This document shows positions 9,022-17,794 of a DNA stretch of 64,000 bases, in pieces. The stretch spans positions 186,001 to 250,000 of the forward strand of contig NZ_CP053291.1 of NCBI RefSeq assembly GCF_014926385.1, written 5' to 3'. Within the stretch, counting starts at the first letter, position 1. Every line of letters starts with the position of its first letter. The notes below the pieces were generated by a model. The model searched no databases. It had not been told where the DNA came from and saw only the letters and a list, made by a program, of their open reading frames with translations. The position numbers and the translations under genes were made by a program. This stretch comes from Trueperella pecoris. GTDB lineage: Bacteria > Actinomycetota > Actinomycetes > Actinomycetales > Actinomycetaceae.

Positions 9022-9757
9022 TGATGAGCTCGGCTACCTCGGCCGGGTGGGCAACCGGGAAGAGGTGGTTCCACCCGGCCAACTCGATCGGCTGCCGGCC
9101 GATCCATGCTGCCAGGTCGTGCTGCTCGCGCAGGAACTCGCCCGAGAGTAGCGCAGCCCTCGGACGTGCGATGACGTGAAGGGTAAGTGGAAGGCGGCGT
9201 GCCGCGTCCGGGGCGGCGAGGAGCGTCGCCACACGCTGTTGGAGCGCGGGTAACGCGCGAAGCTGGTCGAGGATCGCCCCCAGGCCGGGCGCGGTGCCAA
9301 ATCGTTGCCGTCTCTCGGCGCAAGAGAGCCGGTCCGCGCCGGCGAGTGCGCGCATCGCCAGGTAGCGGCCCGCGGGGCCGAATGGTGCGAGCGTTGCAGT
9401 CGCCAGGTTGGTGGTGGCGTTGCGTGACACGCTCCGTGGCGTCTTCCCACGGCCGGCGCGATCTCCCCCTACGGATGCGCCGCCTCCCTCATGCGGGGAG
9501 GTCGGGTCGAGGAGCGTGAGGCTCGCGACGGCGTCGTCAACAAGCGCCCACTCGAGCGCGGCGAGGCCGCCGAGGGAATGCCCCACAAGGTCGAGCGGCT
9601 CGGTGGCATCAGCGCCGAGCCCGGCGCGTAGACGGCGGGCGCCTGAGGTGAGCGGTAGGGCCCAGGCGTCGAGAGTCTTGACGCGCCCGGGAAGAAGGTT
9701 GGCCAGCGGGGCGAAGTCAGTCGGTGTCAGCGCCAGGCCTGGCAGAATGACCCACAT
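9002..9757 (-). CDS. Alpha/beta hydrolase
   Basis: 251 residues of a small alpha/beta-hydrolase fold. The nucleophile elbow is GHSLGG with Ser61, the acid is probably in the TLLDPTSP strand, and the catalytic His is in the C-terminal WNHLFPVAHP. Overall it resembles the MhpC/BioH-like hydrolases, but the substrate cannot be told. The ATG at 9757 has a clear GGGGGAAAG site and starts 41 bp inside the end of the DUF998 gene, so the genes are co-transcribed. Its 3' end overlaps convergent lysX. It may be expressed together with the copper-operator-linked genes upstream. Confidence 0.8.
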   Translation of the reverse strand: MWVILPGLALTPTDFAPLANLLPGRVKTLDAWALPLTSGARRLRAGLGADATEPLDLVGHSLGGLAALEWALVDDAVASLTLLDPTSPHEGGGASVGGDRAGRGKTPRSVSRNATTNLATATLAPFGPAGRYLAMRALAGADRLSCAERRQRFGTAPGLGAILDQLRALPALQQRVATLLAAPDAARRLPLTLHVIARPRAALLSGEFLREQHDLAAWIGRQPIELAGWNHLFPVAHPAEVAELITTFRQA

Positions 9758-10463
9758 GTCTTTCCCCCTTCCTCCATAGATCCCACGCCAGGACGAACAT
9801 GAGTAACACCGACGCGGCTACCTGCACGCGTTGCGGTACGCCAACCGGCAGGCCCGTGCCGATTGCGAGAAGCTGAGCTACCATGGCGACGACGACGATG
9901 GTGGACAACGCCTGGTGGAGCCGCGCTCCAAAGAACGCCCCGACGGCGACGACGACGAGGCCAGTGCCCGCCAGGGATGAGGTGACGGCGTGGGCCTGGT
10001 GGGAAAAGGATGTGCACATCGCCAGCCGCTCGAGGCAACCTGGCTCAGACTCGGCGCAATCCATGGGGAAGGTGGCGTCGAGCGTGGTGGCCAGCCCGGC
10101 AAGCATGAGCCCGACGGCGATCAAGCGGCCGGGCACGATCCGGAGCGGGCCCACGTGAACGGAATGCCACCGGCCCGCGGGCGGCTCGGTAGTCAATCCG
10201 CCGGCGGGCGGGGCATCGACAGCGAGCCTGCCGGTCTCTCGGCGATGATCCATCCACAAGGCAAAACCGGCGGCCGCGAAGAGCACGCCGGCGACGGCGT
10301 CCATGGTGCGAACGAGCGGAGCGGAGGCTTGGTCGATGGCGGACAGCTCGGACAGGTAGGAGCGCGTCGGCGAGAGAGGGTATCCGAGGAAAATCTCGGT
10401 GACGACGCTCGCGTATACGAGCGCCCCCACGGCCAGCGTGATGGCTACTAGCTTCTTGTTCAC
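9717..10463 (-). CDS. DUF998-type membrane protein
   Basis: 248 residues with six to seven hydrophobic segments, beginning with MNKKLVAITLAVGALVY. The pattern of an N-terminal helix, then PLSPTRSYLSELSA, a helix, and a DCAESEPGC-containing loop after a later helix matches DUF998 integral membrane proteins of Actinobacteria. Function is unknown. Its start overlaps the stop of the preceding membrane gene by 4 bp (ATGA), placing it in one operon with that gene and the downstream hydrolase. Two extracellular-type cysteines in DCAESEPGC might form a disulfide. Confidence 0.7.
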   Translation of the reverse strand: MNKKLVAITLAVGALVYASVVTEIFLGYPLSPTRSYLSELSAIDQASAPLVRTMDAVAGVLFAAAGFALWMDHRRETGRLAVDAPPAGGLTTEPPAGRWHSVHVGPLRIVPGRLIAVGLMLAGLATTLDATFPMDCAESEPGCLERLAMCTSFSHQAHAVTSSLAGTGLVVVAVGAFFGARLHQALSTIVVVAMVAQLLAIGTGLPVGVPQRVQVAASVLLMFVLAWDLWRKGERHVGHSARPGADTD

Positions 10464-10966
10464 ACCGAGATACTACGCCTCTGGCGCGGTGGCTTGATAG
10501 CGCAAGCGATCTGACCGTTGAGCCGAACGATGAGGGCGGCGCCGGTGAGCACCATCGCGATGGCGCCGAGCCAGGGCTGGACGGGGGCGAACCAGGTCAG
10601 CGCGCCGGAGTAGCCCAGCGCGAGGAGGGCGAGCTTGTTGCACACCGGACAACCCACCGCGAACCACGCGAGCATGCCGCCGATCATGCCGACGGTGGTC
10701 GTCTGACTGTCGGATTTCGCATCCATGGCCGAGGTGCCCTTGACGTAGGTCGCCATCAACAGCCCCATGAGGAAGGAGGTTAGTACCCATACCGGGTAGT
10801 TCCACCACACGGGCGCGATGTCACGGCCGAAAATGGGGTTGGGGATGAGCACGGTTGCCACACCGATGAGGAAGAACGAGCCCAGGGCGGCGAGAACCGC
10901 GACGGCCCACTGCCTGCGTCCCCAGGCTCGCAGGGCGCAGAAGGCTCGATGCAGATCAAAACTCAT
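10460..10966 (-). CDS. Small membrane protein with intramembrane CxxC motif
   Basis: 168 residues with about five hydrophobic helices. The most notable feature is GCPVCNKLALLALGYSGAL (Cys106 and Cys109) at the start of a helix, followed by PVQPWLGA. I recognise similar actinobacterial hypothetical membrane proteins but no named function. The CPxC geometry could bind a soft metal or do thiol chemistry. The gene heads a three-gene minus-strand operon. Its promoter region carries a CsoR-like palindrome (10977-10992) overlapping the -10, which suggests copper or thiol-stress control. No Walker or transport ATPase motif is present. Confidence 0.65.
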   Translation of the reverse strand: MSFDLHRAFCALRAWGRRQWAVAVLAALGSFFLIGVATVLIPNPIFGRDIAPVWWNYPVWVLTSFLMGLLMATYVKGTSAMDAKSDSQTTTVGMIGGMLAWFAVGCPVCNKLALLALGYSGALTWFAPVQPWLGAIAMVLTGAALIVRLNGQIACAIKPPRQRRSISV

Positions 10967-10976
10967 GTGCCCAACA

Positions 10977-10992
10977 ATACCCGGTGGGGTAT
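10977..10992 (-). promoter_or_regulatory. CsoR-like operator
   Basis: ATACCCGGTGGGGTAT has 6-bp arms ATACCC/GGGTAT around a 4-bp centre, the pattern of Cu(I)-sensing CsoR/RicR operators in Actinobacteria. It begins 10 bp before the start codon of the CxxC membrane protein and covers the likely -10. No csoR gene is in the window. Confidence 0.6.
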
Positions 10993-11018
10993 CCGGATGG
11001 CTAGCCCACCTTCGTCAA
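10989..11018 (-). promoter_or_regulatory. Promoter of the CxxC membrane protein operon
   Basis: On the minus strand TTGACG (11013-11018) serves as -35 and GGATAC (10989-10994) as a weak -10, with 18 bp between. The -10 lies inside the CsoR-like palindrome, the usual arrangement for repression. Confidence 0.45.
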
Positions 11019-11059
11019 GCGCCCGGCGCTCGCGGCTCCCAGCTCCCGCCCGCGGCGAC

Positions 11060-12442
11060 CTACGCGTCAACCATCTTGAGGACCTCGTTGATTCCCTCGG
11101 AGCTGGAGGGGTGGGTGTAGATGGCGTCGCGAAGCTCGGTGTAGGGAATCTTGTGCTTCATCGCCATCGACACGAGGTTGATGACCTCCTGCGAGTCGAC
11201 GTGGAAGAGTGTGGCACCGAGGATCTGCCCGCTCGTCTTATCCACTACGAACTGCATGAATCCGCGTGGATCTCCCACGGCTTTGGGGCGAGGCATGGCG
11301 GCGATGTCGGCAACGTCCTTAGTGGCAACGGCGACGTCCCAGCCTTCCTTGTCGGCACGGGCACGAGCCTCGGCCGCCGTCAGGCCCACGCGAGAGAGCG
11401 GGGGAGTGATGAACGTCGTCGAGGGTATGGGGCCACGGTTGGCAAGTGAGCGCCCGCTCTCGCCCTTGTCACGCAGGATCTGGTCGGCCACGATGCGGTG
11501 ATCGTCGAAGGAAATGTAGGTGTGTTGCGGGCCGCCGTTCACGTCGCCCACGGCCCACACCCCCTCCGCGCTCGTGCGGAGGAAGTCGTCCACGCGAATT
11601 GCCCCGTCTTCCACCTCAACTCCGGCGGCGTCCAGGCCGAGCCCGTCAATGTTGGGCGAGCGTCCAGTGGCGATGAGGAGTGCGTCGGCCACGCGGGCGC
11701 TGCCCCCGGCGTGAATCGTAAGCGCAGCCGCCTGATCGTGCGGCAGGTCCACGCGTTCGATCTCGGTGTCGTGGAGGAACGTGACGCCGCTGTCGGCGAG
11801 AACGGTGGCGACGGCGTCTCGCGTCTTTTCGTCTTCTGCCGCAAGGATGGTACTCCTGCGGTTGTAGACCGTCACCTCGGAGCCGAAGTGGGCATACATG
11901 TTTGCCAGTTCGAGCGCGATGTAGCCGGCGCCGAGGATGGCAAGGCGCGGGGGCAGCGAGGGAGTTGCGATGAGGTCGGTGGAGGTAAGGATGCGTGGAT
12001 CGGGTTTCACGCCCGTGATCGCGGGAATCGTGGGCGTCGATCCGGTTCCGATGATGACCTGGTCGGCCGTCATGTCGAAAGACTCCTCGCCGGCGCTCAG
12101 GCGCACGTGGCGCTCGCCAACAAACTCGGCGTGAGCGACGATAACCATCGCGCCCGGCTTCTCGACCATGGCAAGGTTCGCGGCGTTCATCTTGGCGCGT
12201 AGCCCGTTCTTGCGTTCGACGGCCGCGGGGTAGGCGGTGCCCACTTCGGCGTCGTGGAGAAGGGTCTTGGTGGGCACGCAGCCGATGTTGATGCAGGTGC
12301 CACCAAACATCGCAGCATCTTGTTCGACAAGGGCGACGCGTTTTCCTGCGCTAGCCATCAAGCCGGCGAGGGTCTTGCCTGCTTTGCCGAAGCCGATGAT
12401 GAGCACGTCGACGTGACTGGTGGTCGCGGGTGAGATGGGCAT
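11060..12442 (-). CDS. RclA-like FAD/NAD(P)H disulfide oxidoreductase
   Basis: 460 residues, flavoprotein disulfide reductase fold. The N-terminal FAD site is VLIIGFGKAGKTLA, the redox pair is GGTCINIGCVPTKTL (Cys50/Cys55), a second nucleotide site is LAILGAGYIALELAN, and the C-terminal THPSSSE holds the dimer-interface base. The N-terminus matches E. coli RclA (reactive-chlorine protection, cupric reductase) better than mercuric reductase or lipoamide dehydrogenase, because it has the GFGKAGKTLA and CINIGC(V/I)PTKTL text. There is no NmerA or HMA domain. The ATG at 12442 has a TAAGGAG site. It is separated by only 93 bp from the CsoR-operator operon on the same strand, which agrees with a copper/oxidant role (inference). 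Confidence 0.82.
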   Translation of the reverse strand: MPISPATTSHVDVLIIGFGKAGKTLAGLMASAGKRVALVEQDAAMFGGTCINIGCVPTKTLLHDAEVGTAYPAAVERKNGLRAKMNAANLAMVEKPGAMVIVAHAEFVGERHVRLSAGEESFDMTADQVIIGTGSTPTIPAITGVKPDPRILTSTDLIATPSLPPRLAILGAGYIALELANMYAHFGSEVTVYNRRSTILAAEDEKTRDAVATVLADSGVTFLHDTEIERVDLPHDQAAALTIHAGGSARVADALLIATGRSPNIDGLGLDAAGVEVEDGAIRVDDFLRTSAEGVWAVGDVNGGPQHTYISFDDHRIVADQILRDKGESGRSLANRGPIPSTTFITPPLSRVGLTAAEARARADKEGWDVAVATKDVADIAAMPRPKAVGDPRGFMQFVVDKTSGQILGATLFHVDSQEVINLVSMAMKHKIPYTELRDAIYTHPSSSEGINEVLKMVDA

Positions 12443-12561
12443 ATGAACTCCTTACGTTGAGATGTTCATATTTTCGACCCGCATCTGCCCGCTGTCACGC
12501 AGATTTTCTCTCAGCCAACTCCGCTCGTCATCGGACGTTTTCCGCGGCGCGGTCGGCGGCG

Positions 12562-13032
12562 TCAGACCCGCGAGAACTCCGTGGTCAGGTGCAGATTCAT
12601 GTCCACCCCGACGGCGGCCATGCTCATCGTCGAGGCGAGACGATCGCCGCTGAGCCTGTACGTTCGCTCGGTTGCCTCGACGCGTTTGGCCGTCGCTGTG
12701 TTGAGCACCTTGCCGGACATAGTCAGCACGAGCGCGCCGTCCTCTTCCCGGAGTGTGCCTTCGAGTAGCTCGGTCTGGCCGGTCGGCAGGGCGAGGGTCA
12801 TTTCCACCACGCCGTTGCCGGGGCTGCGAAGGTAGCCGGTCTCTGTGTGGAGCGGCAAGCCCGCGGCGTTCCAGGTTCGCTGCATGTAGTGCAGGAAGGG
12901 CTTGCCAATGTTGGTGAAGGTGATCTCCTCCGTGTATTGGAAGGGAGTGATGGTGGGATAGGTGCCACGGCCCTCGCCCTTCCACGTGCCGACGATCCCC
13001 GCCAGGGGCTGAAGATTTGCGCTCAGTTCCAT
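12562..13032 (-). CDS. Nitrobindin-like haem-binding protein (DUF1794/FABP-like)
   Basis: 156 residues. The N-terminal GTWKGEGRGTYPTI is the signature of the nitrobindin/THAP4-C family, a ten-stranded beta-barrel that binds ferric haem. The C-terminal LHLTTEFSRV includes the conserved His that ligates the haem. Members isomerise peroxynitrite to nitrate. It is cytoplasmic, without signal peptide. It sits 119 bp upstream of the RclA-like gene on the same strand, and the two may serve the same oxidant defence. Size and motif agree with the family. Confidence 0.85.
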   Translation of the reverse strand: MELSANLQPLAGIVGTWKGEGRGTYPTITPFQYTEEITFTNIGKPFLHYMQRTWNAAGLPLHTETGYLRSPGNGVVEMTLALPTGQTELLEGTLREEDGALVLTMSGKVLNTATAKRVEATERTYRLSGDRLASTMSMAAVGVDMNLHLTTEFSRV

Positions 13033-13231
13033 GGCGTCGAGTCTAGGCGCTTATCGCCTCGGTGGCGTTTGGTTTTCCACCAACGACGCCGTCGCCCCGC
13101 CTTCCGTTTCCGCTGTCGCCTTTCGTGTCGCTAACATTTGTGAGGCTAGTCGCCAGCGGATGGTTACGTTTGGAGGGGGCTAGTGTATGTGCATAGCCTA
13201 GACAAGGTCGGCTTCGTGGGAGGTGATGCAT

Positions 13232-14227
13232 GTGCGCAAGGTGGCCTATGTGGTTGCGGTGTCGGTGCTTGGTGTCGCTATGACTGTCGCCATCAGTGTG
13301 GGCCCGGTTATCACGGCGCCCGGCGATGTGCTCGCTGCCCTCGGACGCCTCCTCGTCGGCGATCCCTCCCCGGCCGATGCCCTCATCACCCAGATTCGCC
13401 TGCCGCGCGTGCTTCTCGCGGGCCTCGTCGGAGGTGCCCTTGCGATATCAGGGACCGCGATGCAGGCAGTCTTCCGCAATCCGTTGGCCGAGCCGGGCAT
13501 CACGGGCGTTGGCGCGGGCGCGGCCGCCGTCGCCGTCCTCGTCATCGTCTCCGGTGTGTCCCTCGCCCACCCGCTCCTCGTGCCGGTGGGGGCATTCGTC
13601 GGGGCTCTGGCGGCCACGGTAGCTGTCCATACCCTCGCCCGCCGGGGTCCGCGCGCCTCGACGAGCATTCTCTTGGTCGGAGTCGCGATCAATTCATTCC
13701 TTGGCGCCGTCATCTCCGCGGCGATCGCCAACGCTCCCGACGCCGAAAACGCCAGGTCCGCCATCTTCTGGCTCAACGGCGATCTCGGAGGCCGGACGAT
13801 GTCCGACGTCGCGCTCGTCCTGGCACCCGTGCTCGTCGGTTCGCTGGGCGTTGCGTTTCACGCTCGCGAACTGAATCTGCTTGGCCTCGGCGAGGCAACA
13901 GCGCAGAGTGCCGGCATGGCCGTTGCCCGCGTTTCTCACACGGTGCTCGCCTTCGCCGCCCTGGCCACAGCAGGAGCCGTGGCCACGACCGGGGTGATCT
14001 CCTTCGTCGGGCTCGTGGTGCCTCACCTGATCCGCCTGATCAAAGGGCACAACCACACCATGCTCTTGCCAGGGGCGTTCTTGGCGGGTGCAATCTTCCT
14101 CATCGCGGCCGATACGGTAGCTCGGACGGTTTTCACGCCCGTCGTCCTTCAGACCGGCACAGTCACGGCCCTCGTTGGTGCGCCCTTCCTCCTCTTCCTC
14201 CTCACGCGAAGGAACGTGATCCGATGA
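13232..14227 (+). CDS. FecCD-type iron-siderophore/haem ABC transporter permease
   Basis: 331 residues with the usual nine to ten helices of a BtuC/FecCD permease. Family blocks are RLPRVLLAGLVGGALAISG, FRNPLAEPGITGVGAGA and GVISFVGLVVPHLIRLIKG (the EAA-like coupling loop). In-frame starts exist at 13223 (GTG), 13226 (ATG) and 13232 (GTG). The near-perfect anti-16S match GGAGGTGAT (13219-13227) leaves proper spacing only for GTG 13232, which I chose. The gene overlaps the ATPase by 4 bp. The substrate, a ferric siderophore, haem or cobalamin, cannot be decided from the sequence. Confidence 0.9.
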   Translation: MRKVAYVVAVSVLGVAMTVAISVGPVITAPGDVLAALGRLLVGDPSPADALITQIRLPRVLLAGLVGGALAISGTAMQAVFRNPLAEPGITGVGAGAAAVAVLVIVSGVSLAHPLLVPVGAFVGALAATVAVHTLARRGPRASTSILLVGVAINSFLGAVISAAIANAPDAENARSAIFWLNGDLGGRTMSDVALVLAPVLVGSLGVAFHARELNLLGLGEATAQSAGMAVARVSHTVLAFAALATAGAVATTGVISFVGLVVPHLIRLIKGHNHTMLLPGAFLAGAIFLIAADTVARTVFTPVVLQTGTVTALVGAPFLLFLLTRRNVIR

Positions 14228-15042
14228 CGGCCGTGGCATTGCGCGAACTACGCGTGGGATACGGCAAGCGCGTTGTGCTCGCCATCGATCGGCTCGATCT
14301 TCCCACCGGGCGCATCATCGGGCTCATTGGCCCCAACGGCGCAGGGAAATCCACGCTTCTGAAAGCCGTCCTCGGCCTGATTCCCGCCGCGGGGGAAGTG
14401 CGTGTGGGCGGCGCGCGCCTAGCTGATCTCAGCCACCGGCAGCGGGCCACCCGAATGGCCTACCTCGCCCAGGAATCCCTGCGCCCGACGTCGTTCACCG
14501 GCCGAGAAGTCGTCGACATGGGCCGCTACGCAGCACTTCCTAGGTTCGCTGCGCTTACCGCCGCCGACGAGGCGCTCGTTGAGGGCGCACTCGCCACGAC
14601 GGGTGCGGGCGCGTGGGCTAGCCGCCCTACCGCTGAAACTTCCGGCGGCGAACGCCAACTCACCGGCCTAGCTCGTGCGCTGGCCCAGGACGCCCAGATT
14701 CTCCTACTCGACGAGCCGGTCTCCGCCCTTGACCTCGCCCACGCCGTCTCCGTTCTCAAAGTGTTGCGGCCATGGGTGGATGCCGGCGGGGGCGGCGTGC
14801 GCGGCGGCGTGGGGTCTGGCGTGGGTCGCACTGTCGTCGTCGTTCTCCATGACTTGACGCTCGCGGCCCGCTTCTGCGACGAACTCGTGCTCCTCGAACC
14901 CCACCCCGGCGGCGCGCGCGTGGCCGGCCAGGGCCTGCCCGAACAGGTGCTGACGCCACGGCTCATCGAGCGGGTGTACGGCGCGCCGGTTGACGTGCGG
15001 CTGTCCGAGGTCACCGGAACCCCCGTCATCACCCCACTGTGA
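14224..15042 (+). CDS. Iron-type ABC transporter ATPase
   Basis: 272 residues from the ATG overlapping the permease stop (ATGA). Walker A is GPNGAGKST, the signature is SGGERQLTGLARALAQ, Walker B is ILLLDEPVSALD, and the H-loop is VVVLHDLTLAARFCDEL. It is a FecE/HmuV-like ATPase that drives import through the preceding permease. A Gly-rich insertion (GGGGVRGGVGSGVG) sits between Walker B and the H-loop, longer than usual for the family. A 1 kb in-frame upstream extension is only a shadow of the permease gene. Confidence 0.92.
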   Translation: MTAVALRELRVGYGKRVVLAIDRLDLPTGRIIGLIGPNGAGKSTLLKAVLGLIPAAGEVRVGGARLADLSHRQRATRMAYLAQESLRPTSFTGREVVDMGRYAALPRFAALTAADEALVEGALATTGAGAWASRPTAETSGGERQLTGLARALAQDAQILLLDEPVSALDLAHAVSVLKVLRPWVDAGGGGVRGGVGSGVGRTVVVVLHDLTLAARFCDELVLLEPHPGGARVAGQGLPEQVLTPRLIERVYGAPVDVRLSEVTGTPVITPL

Positions 15043-15178
15043 CTACCCGCCGCCCCGCCGTGACTCCCTACCGCCCGCTGCGGCGAGCCAAGCGCGGAGC
15101 GCGGTGTCCTCACGGTCCGGCCCGCCACAGAGCTCCCCGATAACTCACCGATATCCCCCAGAAAAACGAAAGGCACAC

Positions 15179-16159
15179 ATGAACTGGAAGAACATTGTCA
15201 AAACCGTCCCGGCTATGGTTGCGGCGGCCCTCGCGCTCGCGGGCTGCTCCACCAGCCAGCCTGGCCCGGCGCCGACCACCCCGCACACAGTCGAGGTGAC
15301 CACGCCAGCCGCCGAGGCAAGTAGCCTGGCGCCTGACGCCGAAGTCGTCGCCTTCTCGCACATCGTCGCCACGAGCCCCGAGGCCAGCGACATCGCCCTT
15401 ATGCTCGCGGGCCCTGAGAAGGTTGCTGCCGTGTCGGCGTCGTCGGCGAATCCGAAGATGGGTCAGAACCCCGAGTTGGCGCGAAAGGTAGGCAAGACGC
15501 TGGAGTCCGGGGTCAAGCCGGACGCGGAACAGATCCTGTCCTTCACCCCCGACCTCGTGGTGATGACGATCCGTCACGACTCAGAATCGAGCGTGGCAGA
15601 GCAGCTGCGTGCGGCGGAGGTCGAGGTGTTGACCTACGACGGACACGAGTTCGACACCCCCGAACTGTATGCCGAGGCAGTGCAGAAGATGGGCGACAAG
15701 ATCGGCACACCGAAAAAGGCCGCAGCCCTGACGGACGAGTTCATGGCCAAGATCCGCGACATCGACGCGAAGGTTACGAAGAATAAGAAGACGCCGTCCA
15801 TGCTGGCGCTCATGGTGCGCGGGGGCAAGATCCTGGCGATGGGGCCAAAGAACGTGGTGCCGGGGCTCGCGATGCGCGCGGGTGCGACCAACGCTGGCGA
15901 GACAGCAGGCCTGACGCGGACTACTCCGATCGACGCCGAAATGTTGCTCCTGGCCAACCCCGAGATCCTCTTCGTGGAGGATTTCATGGGTGGCGGGCTC
16001 GGGCCATTCCAAGAATTGCTGAAGAACCCGGCGCTGGCGCAGGTGCCTGCCATCAAGAACAACCGTGTGGTGCTCCTGCCGATGAACGAGGCGTCCTCGA
16101 CCGCGGGCCTGCAGATGTACAAGGGATACGCCACGATTATGGCAGAGGTCCAGCGGTAG
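15179..16159 (+). CDS. Iron-type ABC transporter substrate-binding lipoprotein
   Basis: 326 residues from ATG 15179 with a GAAAGG ribosome site. The leader MNWKNIVKTV...ALALAGC is a lipoprotein signal peptide with lipid-anchored Cys22. The mature part is a class III helical-backbone binding protein: EVVAFSHIVATSPEASDIAL, ILSFTPDLVVMTIRHD, a long linker helix, and a C-terminal VPAIKNNRVVLLP strand. Third gene of the permease-ATPase-binding protein operon. The fold is that of siderophore, haem and B12 carriers. The MTIRHD strand could help ligand choice, but the ligand is unknown. Confidence 0.9.
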   Translation: MNWKNIVKTVPAMVAAALALAGCSTSQPGPAPTTPHTVEVTTPAAEASSLAPDAEVVAFSHIVATSPEASDIALMLAGPEKVAAVSASSANPKMGQNPELARKVGKTLESGVKPDAEQILSFTPDLVVMTIRHDSESSVAEQLRAAEVEVLTYDGHEFDTPELYAEAVQKMGDKIGTPKKAAALTDEFMAKIRDIDAKVTKNKKTPSMLALMVRGGKILAMGPKNVVPGLAMRAGATNAGETAGLTRTTPIDAEMLLLANPEILFVEDFMGGGLGPFQELLKNPALAQVPAIKNNRVVLLPMNEASSTAGLQMYKGYATIMAEVQR

Positions 16160-16183
16160 CATCTGCCGTCGCACTTCTCCGTT

Positions 16184-16221
16184 AACGACGCACCTCAAAC
16201 ACGGGTTTAAAGTGCGTCGTT
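16184..16221 (+). terminator. Hairpin after the iron transporter operon
   Basis: AACGACGCAC (16184-16193) and GTGCGTCGTT (16212-16221) form a perfect 10-bp stem with an 18-nt loop, 24 nt past the lipoprotein stop and between convergent genes. No U tract follows. Confidence 0.5.
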
Positions 16222-16222
16222 G

Positions 16223-16254
16223 GTGGAGAGGTGCGCCACGAGTGGAGAGGTGCG
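16223..16254. repeat. Short direct repeat
   Basis: GTGGAGAGGTGCG occurs at 16223-16235 and again at 16242-16254, a 19-bp period, in the convergent intergenic gap. Purpose unknown. Confidence 0.5.
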
Positions 16255-16290
16255 ACGTGAGTGGGCGGGGCGACCAGGCCGCGCCCACAG

Positions 16291-17661
16291 CTACACCCGC
16301 GCCCTACACTCCGACATCGGCACGCGCGGCAGCTCGGTGAGCTCGGGCTCGCCCTGGTGGAGGGTGCGGTAGACGGACCAGGCGATCGCCATGAGTGGGA
16401 TCGCGATCACCGCGCCCACAAGCCCAGCGGCGAAGCCGCCCACTGCCACCCCGATGGCCACCACCGCTGGGTGGAGCGAAACTTGGCGGCCCATGATGAG
16501 CGGCTGGAGGAGGTGTCCTTCGATTTGGCCGATGGCCGCAATTCCGAGGCCGACGATCACGAAGTGCAACAACCCGCCCGAGGCCAATGCCACGATCATG
16601 GCCACGATCATCGCGCCCGGCGCGCCCACGAGAGGAATGAAGGTGCCGATGAGGACGAGCACGCCGAGCGGTGCCGCCAACGGCACGCCCACGATGGAGA
16701 GAAAAATGAAGGCGAATATCCCGTTGGTCACCGAGATGATGACGGTTCCTCGCGCGTAACCCGAAAAGGCGACCCAGCCCGCGTAGGCACCCAGGTGGGT
16801 GCGGTAGCGGTTGCGCTCGGGGAGAAGGTTGAGGAACCACAACCACATTTTTGAGCCCTGTGCGAGCAGGAAGATCGTGACGAAAATGGATAGCGCCAGC
16901 ACGGTGAGGATGATCGCGAACGTCGAGGCATTGGCAAGCACGGTTTGGGCGATCGTGCCGGCGTTGGACTGTACCCATTCAGTGCCGCGCGAGACCGCGT
17001 TGGATATTGCGTCCGAGAGTTCTTGGCGGGTCAGATGCCAGGGAAGGCCGTCGCGGGTGAAGAAGTCGAGAATGGAGTTCACGCCGTTTTCGAACTGGCT
17101 TGCCAGCGAGTTCCATTGATTGGCCACCGAATACACCACGTAGCTCACCATCGCGCCAAGGACGACGAAGCCGAACAGCATCGCGAGTGCCGTCGCTAAG
17201 GCTCTTGGCATGAAGCGGTTGAGCCAGTTGACGATCGGATAGAGCACGGCGGTGAGCACGAAGGCGAGGAATACGCCGAGGAAAACCTGCGTCACGGCAC
17301 TCAGCATCCACGCCACCGTGACGATGACCAGCGCAATCCCAATCAGCAGCCACGCGCCCAGGCCAAATTTGGCCAGCCAGTGCGGAACGCCGAGCGCCGC
17401 TCCCGGGTCGCGCGGGGGAGCGACCATACCTCCCCATGTGCCGTCCGCCTTGCCGGTTGCGATCTTCGTGATTTGGTGGGTGGTGATGGGCGACGCCGTC
17501 GTGGACACGCTCGCCTGACGCACCCGTGGCGTCGGGGCTGGCGGGGTCCGAGTTCCTGCCTGGGCACCGGCCGTCGCAGGGGTCTGGGCGTGGGCTGCCC
17601 GGGCGTCGTCGTGACGTGTGTGGCGGCTCCGGAGCCGGCCAATCAACGCGGAAATAAACAT
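16291..17661 (-). CDS. AI-2E family transporter (PerM-like permease)
   Basis: 456 residues. The first ~95 are Ala/Pro/Thr-rich and probably disordered. After that come eight hydrophobic segments in the PerM/AI-2E pattern: a helix pair (ITVAWMLSAVTQVFLGVFLAFVL region), a long amphipathic middle (NQWNSLASQFENGV...), and the C-terminal helices with LVLIGTFIPLVGAPGAMIVA and QPLIMGRQVSLHPAVVAIGV. The last motif is strongly conserved in the family. Some members export autoinducer-2 or act as Na+/H+ antiporters, but most are uncharacterised, and the role here is open. It ends opposite the convergent iron operon. Confidence 0.87.
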   Translation of the reverse strand: MFISALIGRLRSRHTRHDDARAAHAQTPATAGAQAGTRTPPAPTPRVRQASVSTTASPITTHQITKIATGKADGTWGGMVAPPRDPGAALGVPHWLAKFGLGAWLLIGIALVIVTVAWMLSAVTQVFLGVFLAFVLTAVLYPIVNWLNRFMPRALATALAMLFGFVVLGAMVSYVVYSVANQWNSLASQFENGVNSILDFFTRDGLPWHLTRQELSDAISNAVSRGTEWVQSNAGTIAQTVLANASTFAIILTVLALSIFVTIFLLAQGSKMWLWFLNLLPERNRYRTHLGAYAGWVAFSGYARGTVIISVTNGIFAFIFLSIVGVPLAAPLGVLVLIGTFIPLVGAPGAMIVAMIVALASGGLLHFVIVGLGIAAIGQIEGHLLQPLIMGRQVSLHPAVVAIGVAVGGFAAGLVGAVIAIPLMAIAWSVYRTLHQGEPELTELPRVPMSECRARV

Positions 17662-17794
17662 GTTCCGAGCCTACCCCTCTGGCTGGCGGGACGGCGGGTG
17701 ACGGCGTCGTGCGACGTGCTGAAAGCCAAATCCCGCGAGACATATCGCATAAAACCAAAAGAAAACTGGAATATATTCGTGATGTATTCAAAGA

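Noticed and set aside
13183-14223. Long N-terminal extension of the iron-type ATPase
   Set aside because: It is the out-of-frame shadow of the FecCD permease; the ATPase starts at the ATGA overlap at 14224.
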